Of a DNA stretch of 39,118 bases, positions 1-9,399 are shown one piece after another. The notes under the pieces were generated by a model, which made no database searches, had not been told where the DNA came from, and saw only the letters and a list, made by a program, of their open reading frames with translations. Numbering within the stretch: the stretch's first letter is position 1; every line of letters starts with the position of its first letter. The translations under genes and the position numbers were made by a program. The stretch spans positions 1 through 39,118 of IMG/VR virus record IMGVR_UViG_3300035070_000751; one strand, 5' to 3'. This stretch comes from a virus.

Positions 1-3
1 ATA

Positions 4-237
4 ATGGAAATAGACGCAATGTTATTTTGGAATGTAATCTTAACAATGGTCGTTGTACCTGCAGGGTGGGCGTTCAACAAGATGTTCCAAGAAGTAAAGC
101 GTCTACAGATATTATTAAACAAGACACGTGAAGAGTATGCACGTAAAGATGATGTTAAAGATGATATGCATGACCTTATGGATGCAATCAAAAGATTAGA
201 AGATAAACTAGATAAGATATTAATAGGAGCTAAATAG
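4..237 (+). CDS. Small membrane-anchored coiled-coil protein, unknown function
   Basis: 77 residues. An N-terminal hydrophobic segment (about residues 7-24) looks like a membrane anchor. It is followed by a charged Lys/Glu/Asp-rich helix (residues 28-72) with coiled-coil spacing. The start is the first ATG of the window, so no ribosome binding site can be judged. Its stop TAG shares a base with the GTG of the next gene, so the two are translationally coupled. It lies in the structural module. A TM-plus-coiled-coil architecture fits a small lysis or virion accessory protein, but no family was recognised. Confidence 0.7.
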   Translation: MEIDAMLFWNVILTMVVVPAGWAFNKMFQEVKRLQILLNKTREEYARKDDVKDDMHDLMDAIKRLEDKLDKILIGAK

Positions 238-2570
238 TGGCAACATTACAACAATTACCACCTGAAGGTCAAAAGGCTATTGCTAACTCTTTAGGTTTTA
301 CAGGAGATGTAAAAGATTTTCCTAAATACTTAATGCAAAATCAAGATGTTGCAGATAGATATACTCAGTTAGAAGATGCATTTCAAAAGCAACAAATGTT
401 TGCTCAACAGAGAAGAATGGGTATGGCAGAAGGTGGTATGCCTATGGGTAGGTTTCAACAACTACAACAGACAGAGGGTGTTGGTGGTTATATAGCACCA
501 CCTAGAATGTCTTTTCAAGCAGGTGGCACTACAGGCACGACAACTACAACTGTGCCTACTACAACTATTCCTAACCCTGATGCACAAACAGAATTACCAC
601 CCGGATTTGGTGACATAACGATTCCTACTCCAATGCCACCTATTATTCAACCACCTTTTCCACCAACACCAGAACCACCTGCACCTGAAGAGCCAACTAC
701 AACTAAAAGTTTTGAGACACTTCCTACTAAGGAGCAACCTGCACCTGTATTTGCTAAAAAGACAGTACCTGTTATAGACCAAAACCCAACACTAGATGAT
801 GGCACTGCTAATCCTAATTATGGACAACCTGTTATAGACCAAAATGAATTTTTAGAGGATGGTACTACTCCTAATCCTAATTATGGTCAACCGATTACAC
901 AGGAAGTAGACCCAAACATAGGTGATATAACTGCTCAACAGGCTTTAGACCCTAGATTACCTGCAGGTACAGCAGTAGAGGCTGTTGGTATAACACCGAC
1001 TGCAGAGCAAGATATAGCCACAGGAACTGGTGGTGTTACTGGAACAGTAGCTCTACCTACAGTACAAGCGACCACTACAACTGCAGACCAACAAACTAAA
1101 ACTGCAGCAAACGTAATGACTGCTAGTGAAGTAACTCCTAATGTAAAAGAAGCATTAAAGAATGTTGAAGGTGCTCAAGGACAACTATCAGAAGACAGTA
1201 AAGTTGTAGCTGCTCAACAAGATGAAACATCTGTAAGCGAATTACAAGCTGCTCAAGGTGTATCTAATGTAATGGAAAACCCTATGCAAAGGGAGATACA
1301 AGAAGGTGAACTAATCTCAGGTTCTGCTAATGCAGTAAAGGCTGCTCAGTTTGCAGAACAGGTAGATGCTGCGACTGCAACTCCTAGTGAGAAGGCTACT
1401 GTAAAAGGACAGTTAGCAGACCTAACAGAAAACTTTGATGCCACTAACCCACCTGCGTGGGCAGCAGGAGCAATTAGAGGTGTCCAAGCCATGATGCAAC
1501 AAAGAGGTGTAGGTGCTTCTAGTATGGCAGGACAGGCACTTGTTCAAGCTGCAATGGAATCTGCATTACCTATAGCACAGGTAGATGCTTCTACCTTTGC
1601 CAAGTTTGAAGCTCAGAATTTATCTAACAGACAACAAAGAGCTATGTTAGCTGCAGAGCAAAGAGCTAAGTTTATAGGTCAAGAGTTTGACCAAGACTTT
1701 CAGGCAAAGGTTTTGAATGCTTCAAAGATAGCAGACGTAGCTAATAGAAATTTTACTGCAGAACAACAGATAGCATTAGAAAACTCTCGTGCTGCTCAGA
1801 CTATGAATCTGCAGAACTTATCTAATAAACAAGCATTGGTAATGGCAGAAGCATCTGCACTTGCTAATATGGATGCTGCTAATTTAAGTAATAGACAACA
1901 GGCTGCAGTTCAAAATGCAAATTCATTCTTGCAAATGGACATGGCTAATTTATCTAACACACAACAAGCAGATATGTTCGTAGCACAACAACAAGTACAA
2001 TCTTTATTTACAGACCAAGCTGCCAAGAATGCTGCTGCTCAGTTCAATGCAACCTCTCAGAATCAGACTGACCAATTCTTTGCTAACTTAGCAAATACTA
2101 CTAATCAATTTAATGCTACACAGATGAATGCACAGGCACAGTTTAATGCAGGACAGGCTAATACAATAGAAAGATTTAATGCAGAGATTAATAATCAACG
2201 TGACCAATTCAATGCACAGAATCAATTAGTTATTGCACAGTCAAACGCTAATTGGAGAAGACAGATAGCCACTGCAGATACTGCAGCTATCAATAGAACT
2301 AATGAATTAAATGCTCAGAATCTATTAGGAATATCTAATACTGCTTATAATAACTTATGGCAATATTATGGTGACACTATGGAATGGGCATGGACTTCTG
2401 CAGAGAATGAAAGAAGTCGTGTTATTGAGCTTGCAAAAGCTCAACTACAGGCAGATAGTGCTACAAATATACAAAACCTAAAAAATGATTATAACTCATC
2501 TGCTGCTTTTGGTAGCTTGATTGGTAAATTTGTTACAGGTAGCTTATTTGGTGGTGGAGGATTATTTTAA
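237..2570 (+). CDS. Large repetitive virion protein, Asn/Gln/Ala-rich
   Basis: 777 residues. The GTG start lies 7 bases after AGGAG and overlaps the previous stop. The order visible is: a short folded N-terminus; a Pro/Thr-rich disordered stretch (about 85-180) with runs of TTTT; a tandem duplication around 180-220 in which VIDQN, DGT and NPNYGQP recur; an Ala-rich middle; then from about 460 to 680 an Ala/Asn/Gln-rich helical region where NLSNxQQ and QFNA recur every 15-25 residues; and a Gly-rich end. This composition is common in marine podovirus internal-core or tail-associated proteins. A virion role is inferred from position and composition. There is no enzymatic motif. Confidence 0.75.
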   Translation: MATLQQLPPEGQKAIANSLGFTGDVKDFPKYLMQNQDVADRYTQLEDAFQKQQMFAQQRRMGMAEGGMPMGRFQQLQQTEGVGGYIAPPRMSFQAGGTTGTTTTTVPTTTIPNPDAQTELPPGFGDITIPTPMPPIIQPPFPPTPEPPAPEEPTTTKSFETLPTKEQPAPVFAKKTVPVIDQNPTLDDGTANPNYGQPVIDQNEFLEDGTTPNPNYGQPITQEVDPNIGDITAQQALDPRLPAGTAVEAVGITPTAEQDIATGTGGVTGTVALPTVQATTTTADQQTKTAANVMTASEVTPNVKEALKNVEGAQGQLSEDSKVVAAQQDETSVSELQAAQGVSNVMENPMQREIQEGELISGSANAVKAAQFAEQVDAATATPSEKATVKGQLADLTENFDATNPPAWAAGAIRGVQAMMQQRGVGASSMAGQALVQAAMESALPIAQVDASTFAKFEAQNLSNRQQRAMLAAEQRAKFIGQEFDQDFQAKVLNASKIADVANRNFTAEQQIALENSRAAQTMNLQNLSNKQALVMAEASALANMDAANLSNRQQAAVQNANSFLQMDMANLSNTQQADMFVAQQQVQSLFTDQAAKNAAAQFNATSQNQTDQFFANLANTTNQFNATQMNAQAQFNAGQANTIERFNAEINNQRDQFNAQNQLVIAQSNANWRRQIATADTAAINRTNELNAQNLLGISNTAYNNLWQYYGDTMEWAWTSAENERSRVIELAKAQLQADSATNIQNLKNDYNSSAAFGSLIGKFVTGSLFGGGGLF

Positions 2571-2764
2571 TGGAAACAAACCCAAGCATAAAATTATACA
2601 AAAAACTAAGAGAGATGGAAGTAAAACCTATAGAACAACCAAAAGGGGGTTTACTTTCTAAAACCATGTCATCTACTAAGGCTAGAAAATATAAGCCTAA
2701 CACAGATGTAGGTATGCGTGTTGCAAGATACATACAAGATATTAAGGAATATAAAGATGCGTGA
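2570..2764 (+). CDS. Hypothetical basic protein
   Basis: 64 residues, Lys-rich, no membrane segment. Its ATG overlaps the TAA of the upstream 777-residue gene (TAATG), which argues for coupled translation. It overlaps the next gene by 8 bases. No family was recognised. It belongs to the rightward structural operon by position and is presumably a minor virion or assembly component. Confidence 0.6.
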   Translation: METNPSIKLYKKLREMEVKPIEQPKGGLLSKTMSSTKARKYKPNTDVGMRVARYIQDIKEYKDA

Positions 2765-3251
2765 TGTAGACCAAGTATCATTAAGTAGACCTATTCCGGG
2801 TCAGTCTCTCACACATGAAGTAAGAGCTAGACCTTGGCAGAACCCACCACAGTTTAATACTGTAGAGGAATCTATGGATTGGTACTTAGAAAGATTCAAC
2901 AATCCTGACTTAGTTCAAGAATTGTTAGCTATAATAGAATCAGGTGTACCTATATCTACAATAGCTAACTCTATGCAACTTGGTGCAGTGCTACAAGGTG
3001 TGCATTCTATAGATGTAGGAGTGTTAATAGTTCCTATAATCATGGAGATTTTAAGAACACTAGCAGAAAAAACAGATACTAAATATGTTATTGGTGACGA
3101 GCCTGAAGAAACAGATAGACCATCAGACGCAGTATTAGATTCTGCTTTGAATAAAATTAAAAGTGTTGAAGTTCAAGATATGCCTGAAGAAGAACAGGTT
3201 GAGGAAGATGTTGAAGAAGAGCCTATGGGTCTTATGGCGAGGAGAGCATAA
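2757..3251 (+). CDS. Conserved phage structural-module protein, unknown function
   Basis: 164 residues from the ATG at 2757. I prefer this to a GTG 39 bases upstream because it has AAGG 9 bases before it and only a short overlap with the previous gene. The sequence shows an N-terminal polar part, a hydrophobic helix around residues 80-95 (rich in V, L, I) and a very acidic Glu-rich C-terminus (about 135-158). The hydrophobic stretch and acidic tail suggest a chaperone-like or virion accessory role, but this is inference. No known domain was recognised. Confidence 0.65.
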   Translation: MRDVDQVSLSRPIPGQSLTHEVRARPWQNPPQFNTVEESMDWYLERFNNPDLVQELLAIIESGVPISTIANSMQLGAVLQGVHSIDVGVLIVPIIMEILRTLAEKTDTKYVIGDEPEETDRPSDAVLDSALNKIKSVEVQDMPEEEQVEEDVEEEPMGLMARRA

Positions 3252-4753
3252 TGGGATTTAATTTTGGTGCATTTTTAGGTGGTGCTGCTAGTCAGATAGT
3301 AGAGGATATTGACGAGCAAGAAAAAGAAATAAAGCTACGTACTAGAACTATACTTGATAGACAAGTTGCAGAAGCTGTGGAAAATAGAAAAAAGTTTCAG
3401 AATGATAAAGAGAAAGTAGAGAAACAAATTAATTCTATTGCACAGTTGTTTGATGCAGATGACCCATTTAGATTTAATAAAGCTAGAGCCATAGTTGCAG
3501 GTGGAGATGACCACTATAACACTATGTATAAAGAATTATCTACACACAAAAAACTTGGTGGCAGTATGAAAGAAGCCTATGATTATACTCACGCAAATGA
3601 AGAGCAAGGTTTTGAAACTGTACAAGATGCAGCAAAAGGGTTGGCTAAGTTAAGAAGTATATCTACTCCTGAGATTTCTACAGGTGTAACAACTAAGGGT
3701 ATGCAGTTGTTTGGTATAGACCCTAAAAGGTCTTATGAACAGGCTAAGTTACAGTATGTACAGGCAGGTTTATTACCTTCAGATGATGCAAGTAAAGAAG
3801 ATATACAAAAAGAATTTGGCAAGGGTTCTATTAGATATGACAGACTAATGAAAGCTCCTAAAGATTTAGAATCACAACTAGGAGTTATAGCCACACAAAT
3901 AAGTGAGTTAGATAAGACTGCACCTGATTATAAAGATAAGTTAGATGCTCTTAATGAAAAGAAAGATACTGTCATATCAATCTTAGCAAAAGTAAATGAG
4001 CAATCTGCAACAGTTCAAGCAGCGAATATAGCTGCAGGTTCTAAAGACGATAGCACAGACAAAGACCTAACCTTCTCTAAAATTAATACAGGCTTTAATA
4101 GTATAGTCTCTAATTTAAAAACAGAATTAGGTTATAGCACATCAGGTGGTGTACTAAAAGTAACAGGACCTGATGGTCTTCTAACAGATAAAGAAGCATC
4201 TGATTACTTTAATAGTAAAGTTAGAGAAGCTAAGAAAAATTATGTTAAAGGTTTACTAGACAGTGAAGGCAATATTAAATCAGAAGGTTCTTCTAATTGG
4301 ATAGCGACTAACAATGCACAAGATTTAGTTGAAGAGATACTAGTGGAAAAGTTTGGTAAGAAAGAAGAAAAAACAATTACAGACGAACCAAAGAAAATCA
4401 CTAAAAAAGAGAAAGTAAAGAAGTTAATTTCTGATAACCCTGAAGTAAATGAAACTGTAGCTAGAAACTTATTAGATTTATCAGGTAAAATTAACAATGC
4501 TATGCAACTCTCTGATATGTTGATGCAAACCTATCCAAAGAAAGCCGATGAAAGTCAAGATGCTTATGAAGAGAGAATGGATAATTTAGCTAAAATAGTT
4601 TGGAGTAAGTACACTCAAGAAAAAGAGGCTGAAGATGCAGAGAAGAAAAGACTTGCAAAGCTAAGAAAAGAAAGATTTGGAGATACAACAAAAGAAGGAG
4701 ACCCTTTATCTGCATCACAAAAGAGAGCACGAGCTAGAAAAGGTAGTAGATAA
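3251..4753 (+). CDS. Coiled-coil virion protein, unknown function
   Basis: 500 residues. The ATG overlaps the previous stop (TAATG) and has GAGGAGA just upstream. It is predominantly alpha-helical and charged, with long Lys/Glu/Gln runs at residues 20-60, 200-250 and 430-500 suggesting coiled coils. The N-terminus is Gly/Ala-rich (residues 5-15). No catalytic motif was seen. Its position between two large repetitive proteins suggests an internal-core or ejection protein. It stops directly before the next ATG (TAA followed by ATG). Confidence 0.65.
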   Translation: MGFNFGAFLGGAASQIVEDIDEQEKEIKLRTRTILDRQVAEAVENRKKFQNDKEKVEKQINSIAQLFDADDPFRFNKARAIVAGGDDHYNTMYKELSTHKKLGGSMKEAYDYTHANEEQGFETVQDAAKGLAKLRSISTPEISTGVTTKGMQLFGIDPKRSYEQAKLQYVQAGLLPSDDASKEDIQKEFGKGSIRYDRLMKAPKDLESQLGVIATQISELDKTAPDYKDKLDALNEKKDTVISILAKVNEQSATVQAANIAAGSKDDSTDKDLTFSKINTGFNSIVSNLKTELGYSTSGGVLKVTGPDGLLTDKEASDYFNSKVREAKKNYVKGLLDSEGNIKSEGSSNWIATNNAQDLVEEILVEKFGKKEEKTITDEPKKITKKEKVKKLISDNPEVNETVARNLLDLSGKINNAMQLSDMLMQTYPKKADESQDAYEERMDNLAKIVWSKYTQEKEAEDAEKKRLAKLRKERFGDTTKEGDPLSASQKRARARKGSR

Positions 4754-7700
4754 ATGGCTTTAAAAAGCACTGTAGACTACTTCGCAGAGGATGAAGAAGA
4801 AAAGAAAGGTGTTGATAACGAAGTCATAGAAACACCTGATACTCCTGTTGTAGATTACTTTGCAGAAGATGAGGATAAACCTAAAGAAGAAGAAGATTTA
4901 CCTGTAGAGACAAAGCAGATAGATTACTTCTCAGAAGACGAAGACAAACCTAAAGCTGAAGATTCCTTCAAGCTAGACCCCACATACGCAGATGAAACAT
5001 ATGAAAAGAAAGTTAAAACTTTAGACGAGTTTGCTAAAGATGATAACTTTCTATCAACTTTACGTTCTTATGGTAAGAAAAGATTTGGTGAATCAGGTTT
5101 GCAAATGGAAGGTGAAAGTAACAAAGACTACGTAAAAAGATTTATCACACACTACAGACAAATAAATGCAAACACATTAGACTTAATGGGTCAGGTGGAT
5201 TGGATTCGTAGTTCATCGGAAGAAGATAAAGCAGAGTTTGGTGCATTGTATAGAGATATACAAAGGCTACCTAGCTTTTACGAAGAAGGTGGTACAGGAA
5301 CTGTTGATGGTTTATTAGATTATGCTAAAGCAGTTATAACTGACCCTATTAGTTTAATAGGTTTAGGTACTGCTAAGATTGCTACAACTGCAGCAACTCA
5401 ACTTGCTAAAAAAGCTATACTAGAAACAGGTAAAAGAGGAGCAATAGCTCAGTCAGGAAAGATAGGATTTCAAGCTGTTAAAACTCCGTTGTTAGTAGAA
5501 GCAGGAGTAGAAGGACTAAGAGGTGCGTATGATGAGTATGCTCTTGCCCAAGTAGAAAAAGAAGCTAAGATGCTTGATGAAGAAGGAGATTTCAAAGAAG
5601 ATGCTACAGTTAGTGACATACTTATAGCTGCAGGGATAAGCTCAACGATAGTTGGAACTATCGGTGGTATAGGATATAAAAGTTTAGGCAAGAGTGCTAT
5701 AAATGATGCTAGAAAAAAATTAATTAAAGAAGGTAGGAATGATAGATTGGCTGCCAAAGCATTTGGTGGTAATCCTAATCCTGATAAAAATGTAGGCAGA
5801 CAGTTGACAATGAATGCAGATGATATTTCTTTTGACCCTACAGATGGCAGAAGAGTGCTAGATAGTTTAGACCCTGATTTAAATTTATCTAACTTAGATT
5901 TACTAGATAAAAAAGCAAAAGTAGATGTAATAAAAAGAGTATCTAAGATAGCTACTGAAACTGTGGAAGACTTACTAAAAGATAACACAGGAAAGTATGA
6001 TGAGTTCCTTTTCAAATATCAAGAGGGAGATGGTAAAGCATCTGAAGCTATTGGTGAACTACTGAAAAGATTTAATACCAAAGAGTTTAAAGATATTGAC
6101 TTAGATGTATTAGATGGTGCTATTGCAAGAGCAGGATTAACACAGAAACAGTTCTCTGAAATTACATATACATCTTTTAGTGAAGCAGGTCAGTTGCTAC
6201 AAGCTGCTAGTCCGTTAGGTAAACTGTTTAAAGGTTATAAAGAATCTGACCCTGTTCTTAAAAAGTTATTTGACGAAAAGTTTGGTAACATGGGCGATAC
6301 TGAAACAAGTAAGTTGGTATCCTTCATGCAAAGACTTGATAGAGAACGTAGAGCATTGATGGTTACTCAGTTATCTACTACTGTTCGTAACGTGGCTACA
6401 GGTGTAACACGATTAGGTTTTGAAACTGCTTATAATTTAATGGAATCAAGTTTATACCACGCAGGTAGAGCAGTAAACTCTTTAGCTACAGGAAAAGCAG
6501 TTGAAGATATAACTGCAGGAAACTTCCAAAGAGGTTTAAGAGATATAGGTAGAGATGCATTTGGTCTAATCGCATTTACTCTAGATAACAATACTTCTAA
6601 AGAATTAGCAGACTCCTTATTAAAATACAATCCTCAATTACTGAGAACTTTAAATAGAACAACAGGAGAGGTAACAGGAACAGAGAGTCTATCTAGAATT
6701 ACTATGGCACTTAACCATCTTAACATCATGCAAGATGGTTTCTTTAGAAGAGGTGTATTCACTGCTTCAATAGATAAAAAATTAAGACGTATGGGTACTA
6801 ACTTAGCAGATGTACATAGACAAGGCACAGTGTTGCCTACTAAGTTAGTGGGTGATTCAGTAGAAGATGCCTTATCTTTTACATTCTCTCGTATGCCTAA
6901 ACAAAACTCTAAGAAATATGTAGGTGATGGTATTGCTTATAACTTTATTAAGTTTAATGAAGCGTTAGGACCTTTGCCCGGACTTATAGGTGTTCCTGCA
7001 GGTACAGGTGCTTTTCCTTTTGCAAGGTTCATGATGAACGCAATGCAGTTTCAGTTCCAATATAGTCCTGTAAGTTTTGTTGGTGCTACATTAAATAGTG
7101 TAGGTGGTCTAGGTAAGTATTTAAAAGGTGATTTTAAGGCAGGCGAAAGACAGTTTAATAAAGCTAGAGAGCAACTAGCTAAAGGTATGGTAGGTTATGC
7201 TGCCCTGCAATCTGCAATATACCACAGGTCTAATAACCAAGATGTTAAATGGTATGAATCTAAAACTGAAGATGGCAGAACTGCAGACATGAGACCTTTC
7301 TTTCCATTAGCTCCATACTTAATTGTGGCAGACTTTATTGTTAAATGGGATAACAACGAGCTAGATAAAATAGATACTAAAGATTTAGTAGAGGGTATAA
7401 CAGGCTCTCAATTTAGAACAGGTGCTAGTTCTTATATGATAGAATCATTCTATAAAAATCTTAGAAGTCCTACAGGACTTACAGATATAACAGGCGAGAA
7501 ATTAGCAGAGTACGTAGGTGGTTATGTCGGTGAACTTGTTGGTGGTGCTATAACTCCGGGTAGAATAGTAAGAGATGTGGTGGCTGCTTTTGATGAAGAG
7601 GAAGCAGTGATAAGAGACTTTAATCAAATTGATGGTTCAGGTGCTAAAGAAAGAGGACTAAGTGCTTTTGAAAATTCAATCATGCGTAACTTACCTTTTG

Positions 7701-8266
7701 TTAAAGAGTATTATCCTGAATTAGAGAGTGCCACTAGAGAAGGTAAAATATATAGACAGAGTCCTTTGGGAACTCAACTAACAGGTATTAGAAAAGAAAT
7801 GCAAAGAACTCCTGTAGAAAAAGAACTAGTTAAGTTTGGATTAGAAACTTTTAATGTAGTGCCTTCAACAGGAGATAAGTCTGCAGACGCTTTTGTTAAA
7901 AAGTATATGGGTAAGTATGTAGATAAAGAAGTTAGAAAGATAGTAGAGTCCGATAAATATAAAAAGCTATCAGACGTTAAGAAGAAAGCCATGTTGCAAA
8001 ACTATTTAAGAATATATAGAAATATATCTAAAGAACTAGGAAAAGCAGAGGCTCAAAGTAAATCTAAGTTAGAAGGAAAAGCATTTACTGCTTTTGATAG
8101 AGCACAATGGAGTAGGTTAGGTTCTGATAAAAGAAAGATGGCAGACGAATATTATATAGAAAAGTATGGAATGTCAGTAATGGAAATGCAAGAAGCAGAG
8201 CCTGACAGAAATCATTTTTTGATGGGTAAAATTATGGGTAATGCATTGTCCTCTAGTGCATTATAA
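4754..8266 (+). CDS. Very large internal virion (ejection-type) protein
   Basis: 1170 residues, the largest gene seen. The N-terminus carries three repeats of a short acidic motif, DYFAEDE or DYFSEDE, at about residues 8, 33 and 57, each followed by Lys/Glu-rich linkers. An Ala/Gly-rich amphipathic or membrane-like stretch follows at about 190-230, and a second at 285-310. The rest is helical and charged with no lysozyme or transglycosylase signature that I can recognise. Length, position at the end of the structural operon and membrane-like segments resemble the large internal-core proteins of podoviruses that enter the cell envelope on ejection. That role is inferred. It is the last rightward gene before the convergent leftward block. 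Confidence 0.7.
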   Translation: MALKSTVDYFAEDEEEKKGVDNEVIETPDTPVVDYFAEDEDKPKEEEDLPVETKQIDYFSEDEDKPKAEDSFKLDPTYADETYEKKVKTLDEFAKDDNFLSTLRSYGKKRFGESGLQMEGESNKDYVKRFITHYRQINANTLDLMGQVDWIRSSSEEDKAEFGALYRDIQRLPSFYEEGGTGTVDGLLDYAKAVITDPISLIGLGTAKIATTAATQLAKKAILETGKRGAIAQSGKIGFQAVKTPLLVEAGVEGLRGAYDEYALAQVEKEAKMLDEEGDFKEDATVSDILIAAGISSTIVGTIGGIGYKSLGKSAINDARKKLIKEGRNDRLAAKAFGGNPNPDKNVGRQLTMNADDISFDPTDGRRVLDSLDPDLNLSNLDLLDKKAKVDVIKRVSKIATETVEDLLKDNTGKYDEFLFKYQEGDGKASEAIGELLKRFNTKEFKDIDLDVLDGAIARAGLTQKQFSEITYTSFSEAGQLLQAASPLGKLFKGYKESDPVLKKLFDEKFGNMGDTETSKLVSFMQRLDRERRALMVTQLSTTVRNVATGVTRLGFETAYNLMESSLYHAGRAVNSLATGKAVEDITAGNFQRGLRDIGRDAFGLIAFTLDNNTSKELADSLLKYNPQLLRTLNRTTGEVTGTESLSRITMALNHLNIMQDGFFRRGVFTASIDKKLRRMGTNLADVHRQGTVLPTKLVGDSVEDALSFTFSRMPKQNSKKYVGDGIAYNFIKFNEALGPLPGLIGVPAGTGAFPFARFMMNAMQFQFQYSPVSFVGATLNSVGGLGKYLKGDFKAGERQFNKAREQLAKGMVGYAALQSAIYHRSNNQDVKWYESKTEDGRTADMRPFFPLAPYLIVADFIVKWDNNELDKIDTKDLVEGITGSQFRTGASSYMIESFYKNLRSPTGLTDITGEKLAEYVGGYVGELVGGAITPGRIVRDVVAAFDEEEAVIRDFNQIDGSGAKERGLSAFENSIMRNLPFVKEYYPELESATREGKIYRQSPLGTQLTGIRKEMQRTPVEKELVKFGLETFNVVPSTGDKSADAFVKKYMGKYVDKEVRKIVESDKYKKLSDVKKKAMLQNYLRIYRNISKELGKAEAQSKSKLEGKAFTAFDRAQWSRLGSDKRKMADEYYIEKYGMSVMEMQEAEPDRNHFLMGKIMGNALSSSAL

Positions 8267-8354
8267 TTACCACAACCCTAACAACCTACCATTACCTACA
8301 ATAATAAATAAACACGTAACTATATGCAGAGTGTACCAAAATATCTGTGCTAGT
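8267..8354. other. Convergent intergenic junction, no clear terminator
   Basis: An 88-base gap where rightward structural transcription meets the end of the leftward early block. It is AT-rich with short CA-rich stretches. I see no GC-rich stem followed by a T-run on either strand, so no intrinsic terminator can be called. Confidence 0.5.
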
Positions 8355-8648
8355 TTAAACAAATAAATGTCTCATGATTCCCATAGCTAACGCTGCACAG
8401 GCTACCCCATTTACCATAAGCAAAGCTCTATCATGCCATATATAAGCCATCCCTGCTAACAGTCCTGTGCCTACACAGGAAGCTACTAAATCATAGAAGG
8501 GCAACACACCTGCTGCCCTACATACAATCCCTGACATAATTAAAAGTGAACCTGACCATTTTAAATACCATGATAAGTCATGAACAGGTGTGACTTTGTT
8601 AACGAGTATCTCCTGACCCTTGTAGTTTTCCTCTTTGTTTTCTGTCAT
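8355..8648 (-). CDS. Small integral membrane protein (DUF6552-like)
   Basis: 97 residues. It has a polar N-terminus of about 28 residues, then three probable membrane helices (about 29-48, 52-70, 74-92). The spacing of LKWSGS, CRAAG, WHDRALL and VNG matches a small membrane family I know from phages and proteobacteria as DUF6552; that assignment is from memory. Function is unknown. It is the last gene of the leftward block and overlaps MazG by 50 bases, so it is probably translated from the same message. A holin role is not supported, since a better holin candidate is at 33400. Confidence 0.7.
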   Translation of the reverse strand: MTENKEENYKGQEILVNKVTPVHDLSWYLKWSGSLLIMSGIVCRAAGVLPFYDLVASCVGTGLLAGMAYIWHDRALLMVNGVACAALAMGIMRHLFV

Positions 8649-8958
8649 TAAGTTTCTCCAAATTATTTTCCATTATTTTACCAAGACTAACATCCACTTC
8701 AGATGCCAACATGGCACAATACCACAAGACATCCCCTATCTCTGACGCTACGTCTGATTGTGTTCCATCACGAATAAGTTTCTTTACTTTACCTGCAACT
8801 TCTCCTGCTTCACTGACAAGACCAAGAGATAAGTAAGGCATGGCATCTTTCTTAGGATAGATAGCAGTTTCCTTTGCTTTCTCTTGGTACTCATCTGCAG
8901 TAATCATACTAGTGTTTCTAGACTGCATGAACTTCTTGGCTTCTTCTTCTAGCTTCAT
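8599..8958 (-). CDS. mazG: MazG-like nucleoside triphosphate pyrophosphohydrolase
   Basis: 119 residues. All-alpha NTP pyrophosphohydrolase family. The metal-binding signature is visible as SEAGE (E50, E53) and EIGDVLWY (E73, D76), preceded by the typical DEYQ...TAIYP segment. The family hydrolyses (d)NTPs to monophosphates. In marine phages it is thought to clean the nucleotide pool or to act on alarmones; the latter is disputed. The start is uncertain: ATGs also occur at 8928 and 8907, and the last gives the N-terminus typical of phage homologues without overlapping the upstream gene. It works alongside ribonucleotide reductase further upstream in the same block. Confidence 0.88.
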   Translation of the reverse strand: MKLEEEAKKFMQSRNTSMITADEYQEKAKETAIYPKKDAMPYLSLGLVSEAGEVAGKVKKLIRDGTQSDVASEIGDVLWYCAMLASEVDVSLGKIMENNLEKLNDRKQRGKLQGSGDTR

Positions 8959-9187
8959 TACGTTTTACTTTCTCTAACTGTTTAAAGAAGGCAAAGTTGT
9001 ATCCTCTCTGCCATTCTCTATGTTGCATGGTATTAGAGTTATAAGGACTTACTGTCGCTATAACTTTATGACCTTTAACATTTCTTATATATTGATTGCC
9101 TTTGAAGGCATTGACCCCACGTTCAAACTGAATACGTAGGGGTGCATCATACTTACTTAGATTTGGATTTCGTTTCTTTTTTTTCAT
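8918..9187 (-). CDS. RMF-like basic protein (putative ribosome modulation factor relative)
   Basis: 89 residues from the ATG at 9187, chosen because GGAG and AGGAAG lie just upstream. Very basic. Two segments match the ribosome modulation factor pattern: FERGVNAF near residue 33 corresponds to the HQRGYQAG part of E. coli RMF, and SPYN followed by REWQRGYNFAFF corresponds to CPY followed by QWLGGWREAM. The spacing between them is about ten residues longer than in RMF. RMF dimerises 70S ribosomes into inactive 100S particles. A phage version could hibernate or redirect host ribosomes, but binding is not shown. It could equally be a DNA- or RNA-binding protein of another kind. It overlaps both neighbours. 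Confidence 0.6.
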   Translation of the reverse strand: MKKKKRNPNLSKYDAPLRIQFERGVNAFKGNQYIRNVKGHKVIATVSPYNSNTMQHREWQRGYNFAFFKQLEKVKRNEARRRSQEVHAV

Positions 9188-9398
9188 CTTCCTTTCTCCT
9201 TTCAAAATATTTAAATACAATAGTTAGTTTATCATCATACATAGCAATCTTTTCTAGCTCTTTATCTATAGACTCTTGTATGTCTGAATGTTCTCCAATA
9301 CCTACAGAGGTTCTTAAATAAACTTCTACGTTTGCTATGTGCTTATTAATGTTGCCTACATAGTAGGACTTTAACGCTGCTAATAACATCTCTCTCAT
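9153..9398 (-). CDS. Conserved marine-phage protein, unknown function
   Basis: 81 residues; ATG preceded by GGGGAG. The segment MREMLLAALKSYYVG...INKH followed by VGIGEHSDI and ELEKIA.YDDKL is one I recognise as recurring in cyanophages and pelagiphages without an assigned function. The protein is predicted helical, with a Lys/Glu-rich disordered tail in the last 15 residues. It overlaps the RMF-like gene by 35 bases, suggesting coupled expression. Confidence 0.7.
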   Translation of the reverse strand: MREMLLAALKSYYVGNINKHIANVEVYLRTSVGIGEHSDIQESIDKELEKIAMYDDKLTIVFKYFERRKEDEKKETKSKSK

Positions 9399-9399
9399 A

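Noticed and set aside
5470-6015. 181-codon open frame on the minus strand inside the giant virion gene
   Set aside because: Ser/Leu-rich antisense shadow of a long Lys/Asp-rich gene; no SD and wrong transcription direction for the module.
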